DNA of 64,000 nucleotides, taken from the NCBI RefSeq assembly GCF_905147365.1, contig NC_056428.1, positions 35,879,001-35,943,000 on the forward strand. The letters run 5' to 3'. The number at the start of each line of letters is the position of its first letter. The stretch's first letter is position 1. This stretch comes from Aricia agestis. Lineage: Eukaryota > Arthropoda > Insecta > Lepidoptera > Lycaenidae. Both the position numbers and the translations under genes were made by a program. Shown here piece after piece: positions 56,368 through 64,000 of this stretch. The notes under the pieces were generated by a model, which made no database searches, was not told the DNA's origin, and saw only the letters and a list, made by a program, of their open reading frames with translations.

Positions 56368-56780
56368 TAGTAATTACTCACTTACCCTTTAAAAGGGCCT
56401 ATTCAATTGGGCCTCATAAGTTTATAATATTGTTATTTTCCTGCACTTTTATATTTTTACTGTCTCAACTCTCATAAAATTCTCGTGTTTTACGCATGCC
56501 ACACAAAGTTACGAAGTAAGTAGAACTTACATTGTGAGTGCGTTCTCTTACTCCAGCAGCTATAGGTCTACCAGAATTTGATGGCAAAAAGTCAGAAATT
56601 ATATTGACTCTAGCAATGCCGCAGAACATTTTGAACCTTTTTTTCCATAAAGCGGCTTATTCTGTGTGTGAAACATGCAAATTATAAAAAATTATCCAAT
56701 GATCAAGGATATTTTTTTGAAAATCTGCCGTCAAAATTTGCCCTCAGTTTCTAATAGACCTATATTAGTTCTTTTATTAT
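56368..56780. other. No gene seen
   Basis: AT-rich, no coding signal. Confidence 0.4.
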
Positions 56781-57450
56781 GGTTTCGTGCCCAAAGGGTA
56801 ACAACGGGATATACTAAGACTTCGATGTCTGTCCGTCCGTCTGTCTGTCAGTCTGTCTATCCGTCCGTATGTCACAACTCACAGCTACTTTTCTCCGAAA
56901 CTATAAGAGCTCTACTATTGAAACTTGGTAAATAGATGTAGTATAAGAAGCGCATTAAGATTTTGATATAAAAATGGAAAAATTGTTAAATAATTTAGGA
57001 GTCTCCATAGGAACAACTGAAAGAAAAAAAAAATGTTTCATCTAACCTATGCGTGTGGGGTATTTATGGATAGGTCTTCAAAAATTATATTGAGGTTTCT
57101 TATATAATTTTTTTCTAACCTGAATAGTTTGCGAGAGAGACTCTTCCAAAGTGGTAAAATGTGTGTCGTCCCCCCCGCTTTAACTTCTAAAGTAGGGTCA
57201 TGACTCATGATAAGTAAAAAAAAATATATGATGTACATTACTATAAAAACTACCAACGAAAATTGGTTTGAACGAGATCTAACAAGTAGTTTTTATACGT
57301 CATAATATGGTAAACCTGAAATTAATTTTCATGAAATCATTTGAGATATAAAAATAAATCAAAAACCTTTAAATTTCATAAAAATAAATCTTATTGCTGC
57401 TGCGGAACCCTTCATGGGTGAGTCCAACTCGCACTTGGTCGCTTTTTATT
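56781..57450 (-). mobile_element. GGTTCCGTACC repeat, antisense, long divergent subtype
   Basis: GGTTTCGTGCCCAAAGGGTA, a CCGT/CTGT run, ACCTATGCGTGTGGGGTATT, GAGAGACTCTTCCAAAGTGG, and the end GGGTGAGTCCAACTCGCACT. The middle matches 36677-37084 in reverse. A C-run (TCGTCCCCCCCGCT) near 57166 may be a local expansion. Confidence 0.7.
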
Positions 57451-57703
57451 TTTTAAAAAACGCACCCTACCACTTTACTAGATGATATTAAATTTAAAAA
57501 AAATGTACTGTGAATACGAGGGAAGGGTGCTTCATTGTAAGTTAGACAAGCCCTAATATTTTCTGGGAACAAAATATATAATGACCACCACAAAATGCCA
57601 AAAATAATAAATTAGCACCAAAAAAATAAAATCTAAAAGCCCGATAGTCAATTCCCCGCTATAGCTGAACATAATATAACCTTCACCTTTTGAAGTCGTT
57701 TTA
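57451..57703. other. No gene seen
   Basis: AT-rich, no coding signal. Confidence 0.4.
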
Positions 57704-57860
57704 CGGCCGTTCTCAATTTTTGATCTATCTCTGGTTTTACCCTACTAGAGATAGGAATAGCTCACATTAGACATTAGAGACATATATTTTATGTCAATTG
57801 TGAGCTATTTCTATCTCTAGTAGGGCAAAACCAGAGATAGATCAAATATTGGGAACGGCC
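57704..57860. mobile_element. 157-bp fold-back MITE with GGCCGTTC ends
   Basis: GGCCGTTCTCAATTTTTGAT against ATCAAATATTGGGAACGGCC, and TCTGGTTTTACCCTACTAGA against TCTAGTAGGGCAAAACCAGA. The short loop contains CATATATTTTATGTC. GG-starting ends with TTA on the right (TTAAG) and TTAC on the left are compatible with a PIF/Harbinger origin. Confidence 0.7.
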
Positions 57861-58735
57861 TTAAGTAGTCCGAAGAAGTCGAATATTTGAGATTATAGGT
57901 CATTATTTCTTTTTAGTGTATCGGTACTGAAACCTAGCGTTTTACGCATTATCACCGGTTCCCATTAGGAGTGCGAGAGCCGGCAGCCGTTGTTTTAAAT
58001 CTCGGCTGCCGGCAGTATACTTACCGCCGCCGGTTCTCATTACTGATATTTTTGGGAGCCGGTGCCGGCAGCGGAGGCACTCCATAAATAAACATAGATT
58101 TTTTCTCAATTGACAACATTTCAAAATTTTTAAGCCGTAAAATAAAAAATACCGTTTCTTTAGTTTCTTCTCCTGATATCAAAAAAATATTCATTTTTTT
58201 TTATATTGCTTATTTACTGAGAAAATAAAGAAAAACTGAAAAATACGCTGTGACGTCATACTTACGGCATAATATCATACAGTTTGTTTGCCTGGTGTAA
58301 AATAGTTTTAAAAAGACAACATGAAACATAAAAACAAAAACGTCACTGTCAACCACCTATCAACAATGACATTTCTAAAAAATAACATTACCTCATTGGT
58401 TACCTATCCTCCAGGTTGATGATGACATTGACAGACAATGTAAGTTTGTTACGTCATAATAAACGTAACAAACTTACATTGACAGATTTTTTCTTTCGTT
58501 AAAGTGTAATGGAATTAACCGTTCAGACGTTAGTATGACGTCACTTGGCGCTTACGTCTCTTTAGAATACGAAGGATTAAAATCTATTTTTTAGGTATCA
58601 TAATAACATAATTTTGAAAAAGCAAGAAACACGTGTCGCCTTATTTTAAGTCTACTTTCATATAAAATAATAAAAAAGCCATGTTAAAATTTTGAAATGT
58701 TGTCAATTATACAAAAACTACACATAAAATTATAA
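57861..58735. other. Upstream region of SLC35B1; CRE-like sites and one perfect hairpin
   Basis: TGACGTCA palindromes are at 58251-58258 and 58536-58543. 58437-58480 is AATGTAAGTTTGTTACG mirrored by CGTAACAAACTTACATT around a TCATAATAAA loop. 57950-58085 is GC-richer with repeated GCCGGCAGC. No coding signal. Confidence 0.5.
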
Positions 58736-58819
58736 GAGAGGCGCGCGGAGTCTTTTCGACGCCGGCGCGGCGCCGAGACCAAAGTAATTGAGCTCCTTGC
58801 TGCACAGGAGGTGCGGAGA
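58736..58819 (+). promoter_or_regulatory. Candidate 5' noncoding exon / promoter of SLC35B1
   Basis: A short GC-rich patch (GAGGCGCGCGGAGTC, CGCCGGCGCGGCGCCGAGAC) ends in GTGCGGAGA|GTAAGTGTA, a strong donor. Just before the SLC35B1 ATG, TATAGTATTTATCAG|TTAAA is an acceptor-like site. Splicing 58819 to about 60295 would put the hAT element at 59048-59902 in a 5' UTR intron. Inference from splice signals only. Confidence 0.35.
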
Positions 58820-59289
58820 GTAAGTGTAAGCAATTTATTTAGTAGATAGACAAATAAAATTATGAAAAGCTACTGAGAGAATGATACGGATTCAACGACA
58901 AATATCGATAATCTCAACGAAAATGTATTAAAGGGCGTTGATTCGACGCCGCGCGACCGTTTGAGGTGACATAATATTGTAGGTACGTCATATTGTATCA
59001 GTACTGTGAACTTTCAGTAGTCAGTACCAATATTTATAACACCTGTGCAGTGGCGGCGTAAGGTGGGGGCGGCGGGGGCGGTCCGCCCCGGGTGCCTAGT
59101 ATCAAGGGGTGACAACTCACTCGTGCAGCTTAGGGTCAATTTATGCTAGCCAGAAGAGTTGCAGAGAGCTATGTTAGAATGTCTTGACAGATTAAGAAAA
59201 TATAAAGCGATGGATGACATTCTAATTACATATTTTGGTGTTGTTCAACCTAAAACTCTGCTTACGTCAACAGTTACGTCTCTTTTAAA

Positions 59290-59544
59290 AAAATATCGCC
59301 TATAGCCTAGTTCATGAGATTAGGGGTTCAAATAAGCCCTTTCAAATAATTTCCCTCCGTTTTTTCTAAATTTTCCTCTATTTCTTCGCTCCTATTAGTC
59401 TTAGCGTGATAAAATATAGCTTATAGACTTTCTCGATAAATGTGCTATCTAACACTGAAAGAATTTTTCAAATCGGACCAGTAGTTCCTGAGTAATAGTG
59501 CGTTCAAACAAACAAACTCTTCCGCTTTTTAATATTAGTATAGA
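59290..59544 (-). mobile_element. Antisense Helitron 5' fragment nested in the hAT element
   Basis: The minus strand starts TCTATACTAATATTAAAAAG at 59544 and runs through ACTGGTCCGATTTGAAAAAT, GTTAGATAGCACATTTATCG and TATTTTATCACGCTAAGACT. The 3' hairpin and CTAGT were not found, so it is truncated. Confidence 0.65.
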
Positions 59545-59556
59545 TTGAAAACACCG

Positions 59557-59759
59557 GCGGGGCTAAAATGGTCGCTTTGAAGAATCATGATATGAATCAT
59601 ATTGTGATTCATTTTTCTAAAATCGCAAAATGCAACTTCGGTTGCAATTCATATCTGTATTTTTGTACTGATTTGACATTTGTCAGTTTGACAGTTTTGA
59701 CAATTCATTTGCTGAATTGATTGAGAGGAATTGCTAAGTGTGACCATTTTAGCCCCGCT
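59557..59759. mobile_element. Nested MITE with GCGGGGCTAAAATGGTCGC ends
   Basis: The third copy of the 12539/51785 family, 203 bp: GCGGGGCTAAAATGGTCGCT ... TGTGACCATTTTAGCCCCGC. It is very similar to the 51785 copy, differing at scattered positions. It sits between the Helitron fragment and the right part of the hAT element. Confidence 0.8.
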
Positions 59760-60299
59760 GAAAGTAAATTTTTGATAATGTAATCACACATTTTAGTGAA
59801 ATAAAGTCATGTAAATGTAAGCACATTTAGTATTAATTGTCGTTTTATTTAGGGGGTGCTAGAAACCCGCCCCGGGTGCCAAACCATGCTACGCCGCCAC
59901 TGCACCTGTGTCAGTACAAAACAGCAATCGTACTGGGCCAAAGATCTTGTACTGGGCAGAACACTGAGTAATAGAACACAATCACACGTCGGTGATCTGT
60001 CAGTTGTCACCCGTCATCACTTATCTTTTATCTGTCAACTGTCAAGTGTCAAGTCAAGATTTGAAAATTATTCTACGTGTTCTAACTGTATTTGACCACA
60101 GCACAGCGTCCGCTGCTTAATTTTAAGCTTAGATGAATTAAAAATTGAACTACGTGTCCCTTTATCGATTTGTAACATGTTATCGCACACAGTTACAAAT
60201 AAGGCACCATGCTAACAGTTTTTACTCTAATAAACTACTAAATTTATATTGTCTCTAGTGAAATTTTCCTTGTAGTTTTTATAGTATTTATCAGTTAAA

Positions 60300-62410
60300 A
60301 TGCCTAAAACAAAAAGTGAGATTAGGTTTATATTTTATGCCAGTGCTATATTTATATGCTACTTCATATTTGGTATGCTACAAGAGAAGGTGACGAGAGG
60401 AAAATATGGTGAAACTGACAAATTCACATGTGTGTTATCTCTTGTTTTGATTCAATGTTTTGTAAACTATGTCTTCGCTCAAATATTAATGGTAAGCACC
60501 CTGAAGTTTTCAACATGTACACTAATTTTGTAATATTGTCTCAGTCAGATTGTAGTAACTCTTGCAAGCTGCTCTTGACAATCTTATGATATTTTGCTAT
60601 AAGTATAAATTATTTCTATTAAGTATCAATTATAAAAAGTAGATATAAACCTATTCTCAGTCCTAATGAATGTATGTATACAAAATTTCTAAGTGGTTGA
60701 GTCGTTTTGAGGAGTTCGCGCATATAAACACTGTGATCTTCGATCACTAATATACAAGATACACAGTCCGTGGCAAAAAAAGACCTCACTAAAAGAGCAC
60801 CAAACGCAACATTCTGGTAGTCTTTCGATTTAGTAGTGCTCGAACGCTCCGCTGGGAAACATGTCCCAGTGCTCGTTCAACAATTGTAAAAATCATACAT
60901 TTAAAACGCAAAAAAAGGATGGAATTTCATATTTCCGGTAAGTATTAATTTTATCCTAATATATTTCATACAATTGTATCATAAATATTGGTATTTCGTT
61001 AAGAAATCAACAAAAACAAAAAACAGTTTTAAAATTAAGTTGTAAATAAATCAACACGAGGTATAAACCATCTCAATTGCGAATACTCATACTAAAGGTA
61101 CTTATCGTAGTTTATCATGCCCACTTGAAATGTTCGGGTTATTCACTGTGTTTCTGTTCCATTTGGTGGAGTCGCTATTAATTTTTTTTTTTTTATTGAG
61201 GAATATATTTTTTTTAGGTTTCCTCGAGATTGGATATCAGTTATAGCACGGCAAAGATCCGAACAATTTTTCAAACCGACTTTAGCGAGCGTTGTATGTT
61301 CTAAGCATTTATATTCAATGTATACACGTATATTTTAGTTAACTATAAAATTAAACATATTAGACCAACATAATATTACAAGTAAAATTAATTACTCCAC
61401 ACTTTATACATTAAACTTTGGAAAAATTAAAAAATGGACTATTAAAATTATTACAACCAACAAAAAATGTTGAACAGTTCCACTCCACTCATACTTCACT
61501 TCACCCTGTTCCAGCGGCGAAGTGCTGCCGTAAAATTATTGAAGTGCTTTTTTGGAATTGTAATAATTTAAATTTTAAGACATATGGACAATGGTTGAAT
61601 TTAGTTTGAAGCGTGCATCGTTCGTAAAAAATTATTGCTTTGTAAACACACATTGTACATTGTTTTATAAAAAGATCTTTAATAACTATTATTAAGGTTG
61701 ATTTTAGAGACAGATTTTCGAGAGGTTTTGTATGGGATTGTGTATCTTGTATATTAGTGATCGAAGACTGTGATACGAGAATTTTACACATCGATCATGA
61801 GAATAGCAGACGCAATAGATTTTCAATTGTTATACGACAGCGGGGTGCTGCTTGGGGATTGATGGGTTATAAAGATTTTTAATCTATTTCTGTTAAATCT
61901 TGCAGGTGTCCTGGAAACATGAAAAAGATAATACAAGAACAGTGTACTATTTTTCATCGGCATTGACATACCTCTTAGGTATGGTCACTTCTAACATGGC
62001 TTTGCAATGGATTAACTATCCCACTCAGGTAATAATTTAATTTAATATATTTGGATTGATGATACTTTCTGCTGTACTTTTAATTACCATATATTATATT
62101 CCTGGTGTAATAAGAACCAGGTTTAAATTTTTTTAAGTGTATGTACTTATCAAAAATATGTTTTTTTTACTTCCAGGTGGTAGGAAAAGCCGCAAAACCC
62201 ATCCCTGTCATGCTATTAGGAGTCTTACTTGGCAAGAAGTCATATCCACTTAGAAAATATTTGTTTGTCTTCCTAATTGTGTTTGGCATAATAGTATTTA
62301 TGTTCAAAGATCAAGGAAAAAAGACAATGGATCAAACACAGGGTATTGGTGTCGGAGAAATATTGCTATGCTTATCTTTAACTATGGATGGACTTACTGG
62401 TGCTGTACAG
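60300..62410 (+). CDS. SLC35B1: SLC35B1-family ER nucleotide-sugar/ATP transporter, exons 1-3 (3' partial)
   Basis: Three exons, 60300-60491, 61906-62028 and 62177-62410, join in phase 0 with GT donors (ATG|GTAAGC, CAG|GTAATA, CAG|GTAACA) and AG acceptors (TTGCAG|GTG, TTCCAG|GTG). They encode 183 residues from MPKTKSEIRFIFYASAIFIC. Hydrophobic helices are visible at about 8-28, 43-63, 80-95, 112-125 and 130-147. QWINYPTQVVGKAAKPIPVM (about 98-117) and the following LLGVLLGKKSYPLRKY are the signature loop and helix of SLC35B1 (UGTrel1; Drosophila meigo). Family members are about 320 residues, so roughly 140 C-terminal residues, including any dilysine ER-retrieval signal, lie past the window. 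In the family this is an ER-membrane carrier first described for UDP-galactose and later as an ATP/ADP exchanger. The introns carry a P-like transposon, a Helitron and fold-back repeats. Confidence 0.92.
60738..61766 (+). mobile_element. P-superfamily-like DNA transposon, deletion derivative, in SLC35B1 intron 1
   Basis: The termini are inverted: CTTCGATCACTAATATACAA continuing GATACACA on the left is repeated in reverse at the right end (TGTGTATC then TTGTATATTAGTGATCGAAG). Including one base that could be element or duplication, 29 bp match perfectly, followed by one mismatch and TCC. ACTGTGAT is present directly outside both ends (60730-60737 and 61767-61774), an exact 8-bp target duplication. 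The interior encodes a THAP zinc finger in two exons on the same strand. THAP domain plus 8-bp duplication plus about 30-bp termini is the combination seen in P elements. At 1,029 bp it lacks room for a complete transposase, so it is non-autonomous. The termini do not start with CA, as in Drosophila P. Confidence 0.75.
60861..61338 (+). CDS. THAP-domain ORF inside the P-like element (truncated transposase N-terminus)
   Basis: Exon 1 (60861-60937, MSQCSFNNCKNHTFKTQKKD then GISYF) ends CCG|GTAAGT; exon 2 (61218-61338) starts after TTTTTTTTAG and gives RFPRDWISVIARQRSEQF with FKPTLASVVCSKHLYSMY, then TRIF and a stop. The joined protein is 65 residues. It shows the C2CH zinc ligands of a THAP DNA-binding domain (Cys4, Cys9, then Cys-x2-His near residues 53-56), the Phe-Pro after the first loop and the invariant Trp. 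The usual C-terminal AVPT-type box and all of the catalytic region are missing; a weak AAT|GTATAC donor near the end could lead to a further exon. A leftover frame at 61418-61609 may be decayed transposase. Function now is unknown: a free THAP domain could bind element ends, as truncated P products do. Confidence 0.6.
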
Positions 62411-62446
62411 GTAACATAAAATTAAACATTATAGTAGCTAGTTAAA

Positions 62447-62617
62447 TCTTATATCTTTAAACGAGCAATCTCGGAATCGGCTCCAACGATTTTCAAGAAA
62501 TTTAGTATATAGGGGGTTTCGGGGGCGATAAATCGATCTAGCTAGGAATCATTTTTAGAAAATGTCATTTTATTCGTGTTTTATCGAATACTGAGCAAAG
62601 CTCGGTCAAATAGCTAG
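62447..62617 (+). mobile_element. Complete short Helitron in SLC35B1 intron 3
   Basis: TCTTATATCTTTAAACGAGC at the start, preceded by A; GGGGGCGATAAATCGATCTA inside; a hairpin ACTGAGCAAAGCTCGGT and CAAATAGCTAG at the end, followed by T. The A/T insertion site, 5' TC and 3' CTAG after a hairpin satisfy all Helitron end rules. 171 bp. A decayed copy is at 49427. Confidence 0.85.
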
Positions 62618-62621
62618 TAAT

Positions 62622-63055
62622 ATTAAATTAAGAAATTAAAAAAAAACCCTGCCAAACAACTTTAAAAAGTAATGAAATAATATTAACTGCCTTAAATTCA
62701 AATAATTCCTAACTTGTGTAAAGTAATATTTTAGTCCATAATTGTTGTCAAGGTCTGTCGGGGGACCGCCAAGTAAACTACAACCTACAACCGCCAAGTC
62801 GCTGATTATCTCGATTCAGTTGGCTGTGAATTGATCCTTAAACTTGTTAAGGATCAATTCACAGCGATCACAATCAACAATATCCATAATTGTTGTTAAG
62901 GTGTGCCGGTCCCCCGACAAACCTTAACAACAATTATGGACTAAAATATTACTTTACACAAGTTAGGAATTATTTGAACTTAAAGGCAGTTAATATTATT
63001 TCATTACTTTTTAAAGTTGTTTGGCGGGTTTTTTTAAATTTCTTAATTTAATTTT
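62622..63055. mobile_element. Long fold-back element with an inner perfect hairpin
   Basis: GCCAAACAACTTTAAAAAGT, CAAATAATTCCTAACTTGTG and AATATTTTAGTCCATAATTG on the left are mirrored on the right by AACAATTATGGACTAAAATA, CACAAGTTAGGAATTATTTG and ACTTTTTAAAGTTGTTTGGC. In the middle, 62823-62865 is GCTGTGAATTGATCCTTAA against TTAAGGATCAATTCACAGC. The right arm is continuous with the repeat at 63056-63715, and 7628-7720 has the same junction without the left arm. Confidence 0.7.
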
Positions 63056-63715
63056 AATTCATATTTTTTAACTTGTGTTGGTTTAAATAGTGCAGAATAA
63101 TTCCTATCAACACAATCATATTCTCATAATTACCACATATTCTATCCATGTCCTTTTCGATGAGGCCGTTAAAATAAGCCCAAACATGAAACCTCTACTT
63201 TGGGTTCATACAAAGCTCGGTGCCTATAGAATCTAGGTGATGCTGCAGCAGCAGCATGTAAATATTTACTGTTTATCTACTTTTTACTGGTTGTCGCAAT
63301 TAAAATGAGCCCAAACACGAAACCTCTGCTCTAAGTCGGCGAGGAGTTGGATATCCTATTGATTACCAGGTGATGCTGCAGCAAGGTCAACTTTACATTA
63401 TTATGTGTATTCGTATATTGTATATTCACAAATGTCACGAACTAGAATGAAATATAAAACCCATCAAACAACTACAAGTTGCCAACGGCCTTTCATGAAC
63501 CAGATAAACCCTGATTGTTCAGCACAGAACAGGCTGATGATGATGATATCTAAGAACACTCTCGATCATGTCAGCTTTCAAATAAAAAAAACTAGATCAA
63601 AATAGGTCCACCCGTTTGGATGCTACTATGCCACGGACAGATACACACACAGACAAACAGACAGCCAGACAGACACGTGAAACTTATAACACCCCTCTTT
63701 TTTGTCGGGCGTTAA
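63056..63715 (+). mobile_element. Interspersed repeat ending in ACCCCTCTTTTTTGTCGGGC, with internal duplication
   Basis: GTGCAGAATAATTCCTATCA, CCCAAACATGAAACCTCTAC, CTAGGTGATGCTGCAGCAG and ACACTCTCGATCATGTCAGC match 7628-8095. CCCAAACATGAAACCTCTAC recurs as CCCAAACACGAAACCTCTGC near 63309, so this copy contains a second, partial unit. A CAGA run precedes the end. Confidence 0.65.
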
Positions 63716-63751
63716 CATATATATCTTTGACATATGCAAACGGTAGTAAAG

Positions 63752-63753
63752 AC

Positions 63754-63845
<92 letters not shown>
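63752..63845. repeat. (TA)n microsatellite
   Basis: About 46 uninterrupted TA units, preceded by GTAGTAAAGACTAT and followed by CTGAAAAG. Unlike the 9.6-kb tract it has no inverted flanks. Confidence 0.9.
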
Positions 63846-63847
<2 letters not shown>

Positions 63848-64000
63848 GAAAAGTTATTTTAGAGGTTTCATTATGATGATGATGATTGTTTCAGTAAAAA
63901 TCACTAATTTTATAATTATGTAACTTAGTATTTAATAAAATCAGTGTACCAAACTTTAAAGAAATAGTATTTAATAATGGTTTTTCATCTACTATGTACG
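63846..64000. other. SLC35B1 intron 3, no exon seen
   Basis: GATTGTTTCAGTAAAAATCA contains an acceptor-like CAG, but the sequence after it has early stops and does not match the family, so exon 4 is expected beyond the window. Confidence 0.5.

Larger units (their letters stand above)
59048..59902. mobile_element. hAT-type element with perfect 8-bp target duplication, carrying nested insertions
   Basis: Terminal inverted repeats CAGTGGCGGCGTA / TACGCCGCCACTG (13 bp, perfect) are flanked by CACCTGTG at 59040-59047 and 59903-59910. Inner GCCCCGGGTGCCTAG and CGCCCCGGGTGCCAAA are direct-repeat subterminal blocks. Inside are an antisense Helitron fragment (about 59290-59544) and a MITE (59557-59759). 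No transposase frame remains. Confidence 0.8.

Noticed and set aside
61418..61609. 63-codon frame inside the P-like element as a separate gene
   Set aside because: It begins at a TTG, lies within the transposon and has no recognisable domain; probably decayed transposase or chance.
62141..62419. 92-codon plus ORF taken as a stand-alone gene
   Set aside because: Its first 12 residues and last residues are intronic; the part from 62177 to 62410 is exon 3 of SLC35B1.

Overview
This window is eukaryotic nuclear DNA, almost certainly from a moth or butterfly (Lepidoptera). It is AT-rich, gene-poor and intron-rich, and most recognisable sequence is interspersed repeats I know from lepidopteran genomes. 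These include short Helitrons that begin near TCTATACTAATATTATA and end in a GC hairpin plus CTAGT, a repeat opening with CCAAGTGCGAGTCGGACTCG and ending at GGTACGGAACCCTAAAA, a repeat built on ACCGACTTCCAAAAAACGAG, tRNA-derived SINEs and many fold-back MITEs. I see no bacterial features, CRISPR array or intact tRNA/rRNA gene. No database search was possible, so family names rest on motifs and termini only.

Protein-coding content is small. (1) 3003-3096 (-) is a short first coding exon (31 codons plus 1 nt, ending in a good GT donor) of an unrecognised gene that runs off the left edge. (2) 47734-49366 (-) is a 544-codon exon of an unrecognised Ser-rich, mostly disordered, SH3-ligand-bearing protein. 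It has a splice acceptor just upstream of its ATG and a donor at its end, so it belongs to a multi-exon gene. (3) 60300-62410 (+) holds the first three coding exons (183 residues) of an SLC35B1-family ER transporter; the gene continues beyond the right edge. (4) A 1,029-bp transposon at 60738-61766, inside SLC35B1 intron 1, carries a two-exon THAP zinc-finger ORF, 29-bp inverted termini and a perfect 8-bp target duplication (ACTGTGAT). It is best read as a deletion derivative of a P-superfamily element and is the most interesting object here.

Layout: 1-24 kb is the first-exon fragment at 3 kb followed by dense repeats (a fold-back element built around a TA microsatellite at 9.6 kb, nested MITEs at 12.5 and 14.1 kb, a retroelement between 93-bp direct repeats at 13.2 kb, SINE copies at 17.6 and 18.4 kb). 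24.3-25.4 kb is a CpG-rich, repeat-free island that may be a promoter or 5' exon. 26-47 kb is again repeats, including a pentanucleotide minisatellite at 34.2 kb and GC-rich hairpins at 44.5 kb. 47.7-49.4 kb is the large exon, with a possible 5' noncoding exon near 55.7 kb. 53.5 and 59.0 kb hold two hAT-type elements with perfect 8-bp target duplications. 60.3-64 kb is the SLC35B1 gene with transposon-filled introns.

The recurring theme is nesting: MITEs inside SINEs, inside other MITEs, inside hAT elements and inside introns. In several cases an uninterrupted copy elsewhere in the window supplies the pre-insertion sequence. The genes do not form a functional unit; they are independent loci in a repeat-rich background.
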